The notes: a model not told the origin generated them from the letters alone. A stretch of 64,000 nt of DNA from Piscicola geometra (GCA_943735955.1 OX030955.1:10675647-10739646), one strand, 5' to 3'; shown: positions 23,315-35,226, counted from the stretch's first letter. Made by a program: numbers and translations.

Positions 23315-23597
23315 ATTGAAAGTGAGATAAAAGATGCTTTTCAGCCTACATGTTGTACATCCCGCCTGAAATGTCCACCATGTATTTGTTATTTATTTTT
23401 TCACTTAAGTTGCCACCAACCGTCTTGCCTTTGCAACTTGCAAAAAGCTCCATATCGCTGAGAGAATAATACATTCTAAAAGAAAAACAGTTAATTAACG
23501 AAAAATGAATGCATTACAAAAAATTGCTGATCAACTAACTATCTAATTAACCCGAGCTCTTTTTCGTATAGCAAAAATTGAAAAGAGAAAATAAAAA

Positions 23598-23715
23598 GTC
23601 TACGGCACCCGGTATTCCCAGGCGGTCACCCATCCAAGTACTAACCGGGCTCGACGTTGCTTAACTTCGGTGATCGGACGAGAACCGGTGCTTTCAACGT
23701 GATATGGCCGTAGAC
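23598..23715 (-). rRNA. 5S rRNA gene, copy 59
   Basis: Consensus. Upstream type C with private aacaaaaaatg. Confidence 0.97.
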
Positions 23716-23998
23716 ATTGAAAGCGAGATAAAAGATGCTTTTGAGCCTACATGTTGTACATCCCGCCTGAAATGTCCACCATGTATTTGTTATTTATTTT
23801 TGCACTTAAGTTGCCACCAACCGTCTTGCCGTTGCAACTGGCAAAAAGCTCCATATCGCTGAGAGAATAATACATTCTAAAAGAAAAACAGTTAATTAAC
23901 AAAAAATGAATGCATTACAAAAAATTGCTGATCAACTAACTATCTAATTAACCCGAGCTCTTTTTCGTATAGCAAAAATTGAAAAGAGAAAATAAAAA

Positions 23999-24116
23999 GT
24001 CTACGGCAGCCGGTATTCCCAGGCGGTCACCCATCCAAGTACTAACCGGGCTCGACGTTGCTTAACTTCGGTGATCGGACGAGAACCGGTGCTTTCAACA
24101 TGATATGGCCGTAGAC
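23999..24116 (-). rRNA. 5S rRNA gene, copy 60, G108C form
   Basis: G108C plus C17U, the same unit as copies 50 and 63. Upstream type A. Confidence 0.95.
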
Positions 24117-24399
24117 ATTGAAAGTGAGATAAAAGATGCATTTGAGCCTATATGTTGTACAGCCCGCCTGAAATGTCCACCATGTATTTGTTATTTATTT
24201 TTGCACTTAAGTTGCCACCTACCGTCTTGCCTTTGCAACTTGCAAAAAGCTCCATATCGCTGAGAGAATAATACATTCTAAAAGAAAAACAGTTAATTAA
24301 CGAAAAATGAATGCATTACAAAAAATTGCTGATCAACTAACTATCTAATTAACCCGAGCTCTTTTTCGTATAGCAAAAATTGAAAAGAGAAAATAAAAA

Positions 24400-24517
24400 G
24401 TCTACGGCACCCGGTATTCCCAGGCGGTCACCCATCCAAGTACTAACCGGGCTCGACGTTGCTTAACTTCGGTGATCGGACGAGAACCGGTGCTTTCAAC
24501 GTGATATGGCCGTAGAC
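24400..24517 (-). rRNA. 5S rRNA gene, copy 61
   Basis: Consensus. Upstream type B with caaataattg. Confidence 0.97.
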
Positions 24518-24800
24518 ATTGAAAGTGAGATAAAAGATGCTTTTCAGCCTACATGTTGTACATCCCGCCTGAAATGTCCACCATGTATTTGTTATTTATT
24601 TTTTCACTTAAGTTGCCACCAACCGTCTTGCCTTTGCAACTTGCAAAAAGCTCCATATCGCTGAGAGAATAATACATTCTAAAAGAAAAACAGTTAATTA
24701 ACGAAAAATGAATGCATTACAAATAATTGCTGATCAACTAACTATCTAATTAACCCGAGCTCTTTTTCGTATAGCAAAAATTGAAAAGAGAAAATAGAAA

Positions 24801-24918
24801 GTCTACGGCACCCGGTATTCCCAGGCGGTCACCCATCCAAGTACTAACCGGGCTCGACGTTGCTTAACTTCGGTGATCGGACGAGAACCGGTGCTTTCAA
24901 CGTGATATGGCCGTAGAC
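24801..24918 (-). rRNA. 5S rRNA gene, copy 62, terminator changed
   Basis: Consensus gene with the T5 stop cut to T3 by the change at 24797. Upstream type C. Confidence 0.96.
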
Positions 24919-25201
24919 ATTGAAAGCGAGATAAAAGATGCTTTTGAGCCTACATGTTGTACATCCCGCCTGAAATGTCCACCATGTATTTGTTATTTAT
25001 TTTTGCACTTAAGTTGCCACCAACCGTCTTGCCGTTGCAACTGGCAAAAAGCTCCATATCGCTGAGAGAATAATACATTCTAAAAGAAAAACAGTTAATT
25101 AACGAAAAATGAATGCATTACAAAAAATTGCTGATCAACTAACTATCTAATTAACCCGAGCTCTTTTTCGTATAGCAAAAATTGAAAAGAGAAAATAAAA
25201 A

Positions 25202-25319
25202 GTCTACGGCAGCCGGTATTCCCAGGCGGTCACCCATCCAAGTACTAACCGGGCTCGACGTTGCTTAACTTCGGTGATCGGACGAGAACCGGTGCTTTCA
25301 ACATGATATGGCCGTAGAC
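25202..25319 (-). rRNA. 5S rRNA gene, copy 63, G108C form
   Basis: G108C plus C17U. Upstream type A. Confidence 0.95.
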
Positions 25320-25602
25320 ATTGAAAGTGAGATAAAAGATGCATTTGAGCCTATATGTTGTACAGCCCGCCTGAAATGTCCACCATGTATTTGTTATTTA
25401 TTTTTGCACTTAAGTTGCCACCTACCGTCTTGCCTTTGCAACTTGCAAAAAGCTCCATATCGCTGAGAGAATAATACATTCTAAAAGAAAAACAGTTAAT
25501 TAACGAAAAATGAATGCATTACAAAAAATTGCTGATCAACTAACTATCTAATTAACCCGAGCTCTTTTTCGTATAGCAAAAATTGAAAAGAGAAAATAAA
25601 AA

Positions 25603-25720
25603 GTCTACGGCACCCGGTATTCCCAGGCGGTCACCCATCCAAGTACTAACCGGGCTCGACGTTGCTTAACTTCGGTGATCGGACGAGAACCGGTGCTTTC
25701 AACGTGATATGGCCGTAGAC
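25603..25720 (-). rRNA. 5S rRNA gene, copy 64
   Basis: Consensus. Upstream type B with caaataattg. Confidence 0.97.
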
Positions 25721-26003
25721 ATTGAAAGTGAGATAAAAGATGCTTTTCAGCCTACATGTTGTACATCCCGCCTGAAATGTCCACCATGTATTTGTTATTT
25801 ATTTTTTCACTTAAGTTGCCACCAACCGTCTTGCCTTTGCAACTTGCAAAAAGCTCCATATCGCTGAGAGAATAATACATTCTAAAAGAAAAACAGTTAA
25901 TTAACGAAAAATGAATGCATTACAAATAATTGCTGATCAACTAACTATCTAATTAACCCGAGCTCTTTTTCGTATAGCAAAAATTGAAAAGAGAAAATAG
26001 AAA

Positions 26004-26121
26004 GTCTACGGCACCCGGTATTCCCAGGCGGTCACCCATCCAAGTACTAACCGGGCTCGACGTTGCTTAACTTCGGTGATCGGACGAGAACCGGTGCTTT
26101 CAACGTGATATGGCCGTAGAC
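26004..26121 (-). rRNA. 5S rRNA gene, copy 65, terminator changed
   Basis: Consensus gene with the T5 stop cut to T3 by the change at 26000. Upstream type C. Confidence 0.96.
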
Positions 26122-26404
26122 ATTGAAAGCGAGATAAAAGATGCTTTTGAGCCTACATGTTGTACATCCCGCCTGAAATGTCCACCATGTATTTGTTATT
26201 TATTTTTGCACTTAAGTTGCCACCAACCGTCTTGCCGTTGCAACTGGCAAAAAGCTCCATATCGCTGAGAGAATAATACATTCTAAAAGAAAAACAGTTA
26301 ATTAACGAAAAATGAATGCATTACAAAAAATTGCTGATCAACTAACTATCTAATTAACCCGAGCTCTTTTTCGTATAGCAAAAATTGAAAAGAGAAAATA
26401 AAAA

Positions 26405-26522
26405 GTCTACGGCAGCCGGTATTCCCAGGCGGTCACCCATCCAAGTACTAACCGGGCTCGACGTTGCTTAACTTCGGTGATCGGACGAGAACCGGTGCTT
26501 TCAACGTGATATGGCCGTAGAC
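26405..26522 (-). rRNA. 5S rRNA gene, copy 66, G108C form
   Basis: G108C joined to a type S upstream region with gcatttcaaa and a change at -4. Marks the end of the trimer domain, much as copy 39 does. Confidence 0.96.
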
Positions 26523-26805
26523 ATTTAAAGTGAGATAAAAGATGCTTTTGAGCCTACATGTTGTACATCCCGCCTGAAATGTCCACCATGTATTTGTTAT
26601 TTATTTTTGCACTTAAGTTGCCACCAACCGTCTTGCCGTTGCAACTTGCAAAAAGCTCCATATCGCTGAGAGAATAATACATTCTAAAAGAAAAACAGTT
26701 AATTAACGAAAAATGAATGCATTTCAAAAAATTGCTGATCAACTAACTATCTAATTAACCCGAGCTCTTTTTCGTATAGCAAAAATTGAAAAGAGAAAAT
26801 AAAAA

Positions 26806-26923
26806 GTCTACGGCACCCGGTATTCCCAGGCGGTCACCCATCCAAGTACTAACCGGGCTCGACGTTGCTTAACTTCGGTGATCGGACGAGAACCGGTGCT
26901 TTCAACGTGATATGGCCGTAGAC
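26806..26923 (-). rRNA. 5S rRNA gene, copy 67
   Basis: Consensus. Upstream type S with gatgccttt and gcatttcaaa. Confidence 0.97.
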
Positions 26924-27206
26924 ATTGAAAGTGAGATAAAAGATGCCTTTGAGCCTACATGTTGTACATCCCGCCTGAAATGTCCACCATGTATTTGTTA
27001 TTTATTTTTGCACTTAAGTTGCCACCAACCGTCTTGCCGTTGCAACTTGCAAAAAGCTCCATATCGCTGAGAGAATAATACATTCTAAAAGAAAAACAGT
27101 TAATTAACGAAAAATGAATGCATTTCAAAAAATGGCTGATCAACTAACTATCTAATTAACCCGAGCTCTTTTTCGTATAGCAAAAATTGAAAAGAGAATA
27201 TAAAAA

Positions 27207-27324
27207 GTCTACGGCACCCGGTATTCCCAGGCGGTCACCCATCCAAGTACTAACCGGGCTCGACGTTGCTTAACTTCGGTGATCGGACGAGAACCGGTGC
27301 TTTCAACGTGATATGGCCGTAGAC
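27207..27324 (-). rRNA. 5S rRNA gene, copy 68
   Basis: Consensus. Upstream type S with gagctta and cacataag. First unit of a duplicated tetramer. Confidence 0.97.
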
Positions 27325-27607
27325 ATTGAAAGTGAGATAAAAGATGCTTTTGAGCTTACATGTTGTACATCCCGCCTGAAATGTCCACCATGTATTTGTT
27401 ATTTATTTTTGCACATAAGTTGCCACCAACCGTCTTGCCGTTGCAACTTGCAAAAAGCTCCATATCGCTGAGAGAATAATACATTCTAAAAGAAAAACAG
27501 TTAATTAACGAAAAATGAATGCATTTCAAAAAATGGCTGATCATCTAACTATCTAATTAACCCGAGCTCTTTTTCGTATAGCAAAAATTGAAAAGAGAAA
27601 ATAAAAA

Positions 27608-27725
27608 GTCTACGGCACCCGGTATTCCCAGGCGGTCACCCATCCAAGTACTAACCGGGCTCGACGTTGCTTAACTTCGGTGATCGGACGAGAACCGGTG
27701 CTTTCAACGTGATATGGCCGTAGAC
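27608..27725 (-). rRNA. 5S rRNA gene, copy 69
   Basis: Consensus gene. Hybrid upstream region: type C near the gene, type B further out. Confidence 0.97.
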
Positions 27726-28008
27726 ATTGAAAGCGAGATAAAAGATGCTTTTGAGCCTACATGTTGTACATCCCGCCTGAAATGTCCACCATGTATTTGT
27801 TATTTATTTTTTCACTTAAGTTGCCACCAACCGTCTTGCCTTTGCAACTTGCAAAAAGCTCCATATCGCTGAGAGAATAATACATTCTAAAAGAAAAACA
27901 GTTAATTAACGAAAAATGAATGCATTACAAAAAATTGCTGATCAACTAACTATCTAATTAACCCGAGCTCTTTTTCGTATAGCAAAAATTGAAAAGAGAA
28001 AATAAAAA

Positions 28009-28126
28009 GTCTACGGCACCCGGTATTCCCAGGCGGTCACCCATCCAAGTACTAACCGGGCTCGACGTTGCTTAACTTCGGTGATCGGACGAGAACCGGT
28101 GCTTTCAACGTGATATGGCCGTAGAC
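28009..28126 (-). rRNA. 5S rRNA gene, copy 70
   Basis: Consensus. Upstream type C with gttatttaacg. Confidence 0.97.
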
Positions 28127-28409
28127 ATTGAAAGCGAGATAAAAGATGCTTTTGAGCCTACATGTTGTACATCCCGCCTGAAATGTCCACCATGTATTTG
28201 TTATTTATTTTTGCACTTAAGTTGCCACCAACCGTCTTGCCGTTGCAACTGGCAAAAAGCTCCATATCGCTGAGAGAATAATACATTCTAAAAGAAAAAC
28301 AGTTATTTAACGAAAAATGAATGCATTACAAAAAATTGCTGATCAACTAACTATCTAATTAACCCGAGCTCTTTTTCGTATAGCAAAAATTGAAAAGAGA
28401 AAATAAAAA

Positions 28410-28527
28410 GTCTACGGCAGCCGGTATTCCCAGGCGGTCACCCATCCAAGTACTAACCGGGCTCGACGTTGCTTAACTTCGGTGATCGGACGAGAACCGG
28501 TGCTTTCAACGTGATATGGCCGTAGAC
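28410..28527 (-). rRNA. 5S rRNA gene, copy 71, G108C form
   Basis: G108C only. Upstream type A. Confidence 0.96.
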
Positions 28528-28810
28528 ATTGAAAGTGAGATAAAAGATGCATTTGAGCCTATATGTTGTACAGCCCGCCTGAAATGTCCACCATGTATTT
28601 GTTATTTATTTTTGCACTTAAGTTGCCACCTACCGTCTTGCCTTTGCAACTTGCAAAAAGCTCCATATCGCTGAGAGAATAATACATTCTAAAAGAAAAA
28701 CAGTTAATTAACGAAAAATGAATGCATTACAAAAAATTGCTGATCAACTAACTATCTAATTAACCCGAGCTCTTTTTCGTATAGCAAAAATTGAAAAGAG
28801 AATATAAAAA

Positions 28811-28928
28811 GTCTACGGCACCCGGTATTCCCAGGCGGTCACCCATCCAAGTACTAACCGGGCTCGACGTTGCTTAACTTCGGTGATCGGACGAGAACCG
28901 GTGCTTTCAACGTGATATGGCCGTAGAC
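28811..28928 (-). rRNA. 5S rRNA gene, copy 72
   Basis: Consensus. Same unit as copy 68, including gagctta and cacataag. Confidence 0.97.
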
Positions 28929-29211
28929 ATTGAAAGTGAGATAAAAGATGCTTTTGAGCTTACATGTTGTACATCCCGCCTGAAATGTCCACCATGTATT
29001 TGTTATTTATTTTTGCACATAAGTTGCCACCAACCGTCTTGCCGTTGCAACTTGCAAAAAGCTCCATATCGCTGAGAGAATAATACATTCTAAAAGAAAA
29101 ACAGTTAATTAACGAAAAATGAATGCATTTCAAAAAATGGCTGATCATCTAACTATCTAATTAACCCGAGCTCTTTTTCGTATAGCAAAAATTGAAAAGA
29201 GAAAATAAAAA

Positions 29212-29329
29212 GTCTACGGCACCCGGTATTCCCAGGCGGTCACCCATCCAAGTACTAACCGGGCTCGACGTTGCTTAACTTCGGTGATCGGACGAGAACC
29301 GGTGCTTTCAACGTGATATGGCCGTAGAC
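29212..29329 (-). rRNA. 5S rRNA gene, copy 73
   Basis: Consensus. Same C/B hybrid upstream region as copy 69. Confidence 0.97.
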
Positions 29330-29612
29330 ATTGAAAGCGAGATAAAAGATGCTTTTGAGCCTACATGTTGTACATCCCGCCTGAAATGTCCACCATGTAT
29401 TTGTTATTTATTTTTTCACTTAAGTTGCCACCAACCGTCTTGCCTTTGCAACTTGCAAAAAGCTCCATATCGCTGAGAGAATAATACATTCTAAAAGAAA
29501 AACAGTTAATTAACGAAAAATGAATGCATTACAAAAAATTGCTGATCAACTAACTATCTAATTAACCCGAGCTCTTTTTCGTATAGCAAAAATTGAAAAG
29601 AGAAAATAAAAA

Positions 29613-29730
29613 GTCTACGGCACCCGGTATTCCCAGGCGGTCACCCATCCAAGTACTAACCGGGCTCGACGTTGCTTAACTTCGGTGATCGGACGAGAAC
29701 CGGTGCTTTCAACGTGATATGGCCGTAGAC
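29613..29730 (-). rRNA. 5S rRNA gene, copy 74
   Basis: Consensus. Upstream type C with gttatttaacg, as in copy 70. Confidence 0.97.
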
Positions 29731-30013
29731 ATTGAAAGCGAGATAAAAGATGCTTTTGAGCCTACATGTTGTACATCCCGCCTGAAATGTCCACCATGTA
29801 TTTGTTATTTATTTTTGCACTTAAGTTGCCACCAACCGTCTTGCCGTTGCAACTGGCAAAAAGCTCCATATCGCTGAGAGAATAATACATTCTAAAAGAA
29901 AAACAGTTATTTAACGAAAAATGAATGCATTACAAAAAATTGCTGATCAACTAACTATCTAATTAACCCGAGCTCTTTTTCGTATAGCAAAAATTGAAAA
30001 GAGAAAATAAAAA

Positions 30014-30131
30014 GTCTACGGCAGCCGGTATTCCCAGGCGGTCACCCATCCAAGTACTAACCGGGCTCGACGTTGCTTAACTTCGGTGATCGGACGAGAA
30101 CCGGTGCTTTCAACGTGATATGGCCGTAGAC
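30014..30131 (-). rRNA. 5S rRNA gene, copy 75, G108C form
   Basis: G108C only. Upstream type A. Rightmost G108C copy in the window. Confidence 0.96.
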
Positions 30132-30414
30132 ATTGAAAGTGAGATAAAAGATGCATTTGAGCCTATATGTTGTACAGCCCGCCTGAAATGTCCACCATGT
30201 ATTTGTTATTTATTTTTGCACTTAAGTTGCCACCTACCGTCTTGCCTTTGCAACTTGCAAAAAGCTCCATATCGCTGAGAGAATAATACATTCTAAAAGA
30301 AAAACAGTTAATTAACGAAAAATGAATGCATTACAAAAAATTGCTGATCAACTAACTATCTAATTAACCCGAGCTCTTTTTCGTATAGCAAAAATTGAAA
30401 AGAGAAAATAAAAA

Positions 30415-30532
30415 GTCTACGGCACCCGGTATTCCCAGGCGGTCACCCATCCAAGTACTAACCGGGCTCGACGTTGCTTAACTTCGGTGATCGGACGAGA
30501 ACCGGTGCTTTCAACGTGATATGGCCGTAGAC
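30415..30532 (-). rRNA. 5S rRNA gene, copy 76
   Basis: Consensus. Upstream type B. Last type B unit. Confidence 0.97.
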
Positions 30533-30815
30533 ATTGAAAGTGAGATAAAAGATGCTTTTCAGCCTACATGTTGTACATCCCGCCTGAAATGTCCACCATG
30601 TATTTGTTATTTATTTTTTCACTTAAGTTGCCACCAACCGTCTTGCCTTTGCAACTTGCAAAAAGCTCCATATCGCTGAGAGAATAATACATTCTAAAAG
30701 AAAAACAGTTAATTAACGAAAAATGAATGCATTACAAAAAATTGCTGATCAACTAACTATCTAATTAACCCGAGCTCTTTTTCGTATAGCAAAAATTGAA
30801 AAGATAAAATAAAAA

Positions 30816-30933
30816 GTCTACGGCACCCGGTATTTCCAGGCGGTCACCCATCCAAGTACTAACCGGGCTCGACGTTGCTTAACTTCGGTGATCGGACGAG
30901 AACCGGTGCTTTCAACGTGATATGGCCGTAGAC
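30816..30933 (-). rRNA. 5S rRNA gene, copy 77
   Basis: G99A in the loop E region. Upstream type C. Confidence 0.95.
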
Positions 30934-31216
30934 ATTGAAAGCGAGATAAAAGATGCTTTTGAGCCTACATGTTGTACATCCCGCCTGAAATGTCCACCAT
31001 GTATTTGTTATTTATTTTTGCACTTAAGTTGCCACCAACCGTCTTGCCGTTGCAACTGGCAAAAAGCTCCATATCGCTGAGAGAATAATACATTCTAAAA
31101 GAAAAACAGTTAATTAACGAAAAATGAATGCATTACAAAAAATTGCTGATCAACTAACTATCTAATTAACCCGAGCTCTTTTTCGTATAGCAAAAATTGA
31201 AAAGAGAAAATAAAAA

Positions 31217-31334
31217 GTCTACGGCACCCGGTATTCCCAGGCGGTCACCCATCCAAGTACTAACCGGGCTCGACGTTGCTTAACTTCGGTGATCGGACGA
31301 GAACCGGTGCTTTCAACGTGATATGGCCGTAGAC
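31217..31334 (-). rRNA. 5S rRNA gene, copy 78
   Basis: Consensus. Upstream type C. Confidence 0.97.
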
Positions 31335-31617
31335 ATTGAAAGCGAGATAAAAGATGCTTTTGAGCCTACATGTTGTACATCCCGCCTGAAATGTCCACCA
31401 TGTATTTGTTATTTATTTTTGCACTTAAGTTGCCACCAACCGTCTTGCCGTTGCAACTGGCAAAAAGCTCCATATCGCTGAGAGAATAATACATTCTAAA
31501 AGAAAAACAGTTAATTAACGAAAAATGAATGCATTACAAAAAATTGCTGATCAACTAACTATCTAATTAACCCGAGCTCTTTTTCGTATAGCAAAAATTG
31601 AAAAGAGAAAATAAAAA

Positions 31618-31735
31618 GTCTACGGCACCCGGTATTTCCAGGCGGTCACCCATCCAAGTACTAACCGGGCTCGACGTTGCTTAACTTCGGTGATCGGACG
31701 AGAACCGGTGCTTTCAACGTGATATGGCCGTAGAC
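31618..31735 (-). rRNA. 5S rRNA gene, copy 79
   Basis: G99A, as in copy 77. Upstream type C with cgagattaaag, which changes the TATA-like element. Confidence 0.95.
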
Positions 31736-32018
31736 ATTGAAAGCGAGATTAAAGATGCTTTTGAGCCTACATGTTGTACATCCCGCCTGAAATGTCCACC
31801 ATGTATTTGTTATTTATTTTTGCACTTAAGTTGCCACCAACCGTCTTGCCGTTGCAACTGGCAAAAAGCTCCATATCGCTGAGAGAATAATACATTCTAA
31901 AAGAAAAACAGTTAATTAACGAAAAATGAATGCATTACAAAAAATTGCTGATCAACTAACTATCTAATTAACCCGAGCTCTTTTTCGTATAGCAAAAATT
32001 GAAAAGAGAAAATAAAAA

Positions 32019-32136
32019 GTCTACGGCACCCGGTATTCCCAGGCGGTCACCCATCCAAGTACTAACCGGGCTCGACGTTGCTTAACTTCGGTGATCGGAC
32101 GAGAACCGGTGCTTTCAACGTGATATGGCCGTAGAC
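32019..32136 (-). rRNA. 5S rRNA gene, copy 80
   Basis: Consensus. Upstream type S with gcatttcaaa. Confidence 0.97.
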
Positions 32137-32419
32137 ATTGAAAGTGAGATAAAAGATGCTTTTGAGCCTACATGTTGTACATCCCGCCTGAAATGTCCAC
32201 CATGTATTTGTTATTTATTTTTGCACTTAAGTTGCCACCAACCGTCTTGCCGTTGCAACTTGCAAAAAGCTCCATATCGCTGAGAGAATAATACATTCTA
32301 AAAGAAAAACAGTTAATTAACGAAAAATGAATGCATTTCAAAAAATTGCTGATCAACTAACTATCTAATTAACCCGAGCTCTTTTTCGTATAGCAAAAAT
32401 TGAAAAGAGAAAATAAAAA

Positions 32420-32537
32420 GTCTACGGCACCCGGTATTCCCAGGCGGTCACCCATCCAAGTACTAACCGGGCTCGACGTTGCTTAACTTCGGTGATCGGA
32501 CGAGAACCGGTGCTTTCAACGTGATATGGCCGTAGAC
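32420..32537 (-). rRNA. 5S rRNA gene, copy 81
   Basis: Consensus. Upstream type S with gatgccttt. Confidence 0.97.
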
Positions 32538-32820
32538 ATTGAAAGTGAGATAAAAGATGCCTTTGAGCCTACATGTTGTACATCCCGCCTGAAATGTCCA
32601 CCATGTATTTGTTATTTATTTTTGCACTTAAGTTGCCACCAACCGTCTTGCCGTTGCAACTTGCAAAAAGCTCCATATCGCTGAGAGAATAATACATTCT
32701 AAAAGAAAAACAGTTAATTAACGAAAAATGAATGCATTTCAAAAAATGGCTGATCAACTAACTATCTAATTAACCCGAGCTCTTTTTCGTATAGCAAAAA
32801 TTGAAAAGAGAAAATAAAAA

Positions 32821-32938
32821 GTCTACGGCACCCGGTATTCCCAGGCGGTCACCCATCCAAGTACTAACCGGGCTCGACGTTGCTTAACTTCGGTGATCGG
32901 ACGAGAACCGGTGCTTTCAACGTGATATGGCCGTAGAC
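32821..32938 (-). rRNA. 5S rRNA gene, copy 82
   Basis: Consensus. Same unit as copy 81. Confidence 0.97.
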
Positions 32939-33221
32939 ATTGAAAGTGAGATAAAAGATGCCTTTGAGCCTACATGTTGTACATCCCGCCTGAAATGTCC
33001 ACCATGTATTTGTTATTTATTTTTGCACTTAAGTTGCCACCAACCGTCTTGCCGTTGCAACTTGCAAAAAGCTCCATATCGCTGAGAGAATAATACATTC
33101 TAAAAGAAAAACAGTTAATTAACGAAAAATGAATGCATTTCAAAAAATGGCTGATCAACTAACTATCTAATTAACCCGAGCTCTTTTTCGTATAGCAAAA
33201 ATTGAAAAGAGAAAATAAAAA

Positions 33222-33339
33222 GTCTACGGCACCCGGTATTCCCAGGCGGTCACCCATCCAAGTACTAACCGGGCTCGACGTTGCTTAACTTCGGTGATCG
33301 GACGAGAACCGGTGCTTTCAACGTGATATGGCCGTAGAC
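33222..33339 (-). rRNA. 5S rRNA gene, copy 83
   Basis: Consensus. Upstream type S with gccttt and a private gcaaatattg. Confidence 0.97.
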
Positions 33340-33622
33340 ATTGAAAGTGAGATAAAAGATGCTTTTGAGCCTACATGTTGTACATCCCGCCTGAAATGTC
33401 CACCATGTATTTGTTATTTATTTTTGCACTTAAGTTGCCACCAACCGTCTTGCCTTTGCAACTTGCAAAAAGCTCCATATCGCTGAGAGAATAATACATT
33501 CTAAAAGAAAAACAGTTAATTAACGAAAAATGAATGCATTTCAAAAAATTGCTGATCAACTAACTATCTAATTAACCCGAGCTCTTTTTCGTATAGCAAA
33601 TATTGAAAAGAGAAAATAAAAA

Positions 33623-33740
33623 GTCTACGGCACCCGGTATTCCCAGGCGGTCACCCATCCAAGTACTAACCGGGCTCGACGTTGCTTAACTTCGGTGATC
33701 GGACGAGAACCGGTGCTTTCAACGTGATATGGCCGTAGAC
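33623..33740 (-). rRNA. 5S rRNA gene, copy 84
   Basis: Consensus. Upstream type S with gatgccttt. Confidence 0.97.
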
Positions 33741-34023
33741 ATTGAAAGTGAGATAAAAGATGCCTTTGAGCCTACATGTTGTACATCCCGCCTGAAATGT
33801 CCACCATGTATTTGTTATTTATTTTTGCACTTAAGTTGCCACCAACCGTCTTGCCGTTGCAACTTGCAAAAAGCTCCATATCGCTGAGAGAATAATACAT
33901 TCTAAAAGAAAAACAGTTAATTAACGAAAAATGAATGCATTTCAAAAAATGGCTGATCAACTAACTATCTAATTAACCCGAGCTCTTTTTCGTATAGCAA
34001 AAATTGAAAAGAGAAAATAAAAA

Positions 34024-34141
34024 GTCTACGGCACCCGGTATTCCCAGGCGGTCACCCATCCAAGTACTAACCGGGCTCGACGTTGCTTAACTTCGGTGAT
34101 CGGACGAGAACCGGTGCTTTCAACGTGATATGGCCGTAGAC
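34024..34141 (-). rRNA. 5S rRNA gene, copy 85
   Basis: Consensus. Upstream type S with cacataag. Confidence 0.97.
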
Positions 34142-34424
34142 ATTGAAAGTGAGATAAAAGATGCTTTTGAGCCTACATGTTGTACATCCCGCCTGAAATG
34201 TCCACCATGTATTTGTTATTTATTTTTGCACATAAGTTGCCACCAACCGTCTTGCCGTTGCAACTTGCAAAAAGCTCCATATCGCTGAGAGAATAATACA
34301 TTCTAAAAGAAAAACAGTTAATTAACGAAAAATGAATGCATTTCAAAAAATGGCTGATCATCTAACTATCTAATTAACCCGAGCTCTTTTTCGTATAGCA
34401 AAAATTGAAAAGAGAAAATAAAAA

Positions 34425-34542
34425 GTCTACGGCACCCGGTATTCCCAGGCGGTCACCCATCCAAGTACTAACCGGGCTCGACGTTGCTTAACTTCGGTGA
34501 TCGGACGAGAACCGGTGCTTTCAACGTGATATGGCCGTAGAC
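34425..34542 (-). rRNA. 5S rRNA gene, copy 86
   Basis: Consensus. Hybrid upstream region: type C near the gene (aaagcgag), type S further out. Confidence 0.97.
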
Positions 34543-34825
34543 ATTGAAAGCGAGATAAAAGATGCTTTTGAGCCTACATGTTGTACATCCCGCCTGAAAT
34601 GTCCACCATGTATTTGTTATTTATTTTTGCACTTAAGTTGCCACCAACCGTCTTGCCGTTGCAACTTGCAAAAAGCTCCATATCGCTGAGAGAATAATAC
34701 ATTCTAAAAGAAAAACAGTTAATTAACGAAAAATGAATGCATTTCAAAAAATGGCTGATCAACTAACTATCTAATTAACCCGAGCTCTTTTTCGTATAGC
34801 AAAAATTGAAAAGAGAAAATAAAAA

Positions 34826-34943
34826 GTCTACGGCACCCGGTATTCCCAGGCGGTCACCCATCCAAGTACTAACCGGGCTCGACGTTGCTTAACTTCGGTG
34901 ATCGGACGAGAACCGGTGCTTTCAACGTGATATGGCCGTAGAC
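34826..34943 (-). rRNA. 5S rRNA gene, copy 87
   Basis: Consensus. Upstream type S with cacataag and private gcaacctgc. Confidence 0.97.
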
Positions 34944-35226
34944 ATTGAAAGTGAGATAAAAGATGCTTTTGAGCCTACATGTTGTACATCCCGCCTGAAA
35001 TGTCCACCATGTATTTGTTATTTATTTTTGCACATAAGTTGCCACCAACCGTCTTGCCGTTGCAACCTGCAAAAAGCTCCATATCGCTGAGAGAATAATA
35101 CATTCTAAAAGAAAAACAGTTAATTAACGAAAAATGAATGCATTTCAAAAAATGGCTGATCATCTAACTATCTAATTAACCCGAGCTCTTTTTCGTATAG
35201 CAAAAATTGAAAAGAGAAAATAAAAA

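Larger units (their letters stand above)
19989..26404 (-). repeat. A-B-C higher-order repeat, 1203-bp trimer
   Basis: The trimer (G108C gene with A promoter, consensus gene with B promoter, T3-stop gene with C promoter) occurs at 19989, 21192, 23999 and 25202. Between 22395 and 23998 lies an A-B-B-C variant. The trimers at 19989, 23999 and 25202 look the same by eye, including C17U, caaataattg and the broken terminator. The 21192 trimer lacks C17U. Confidence 0.85.
27207..30414 (-). repeat. Duplicated tetramer, 2 x 1604 bp
   Basis: Copies 68-71 and 72-75 share the order cacataag unit, C/B hybrid, C with gttatttaacg, and G108C/A. Both are preceded by the rare gagaatata downstream mark, so the boundary is near 28805. 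Confidence 0.88.
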
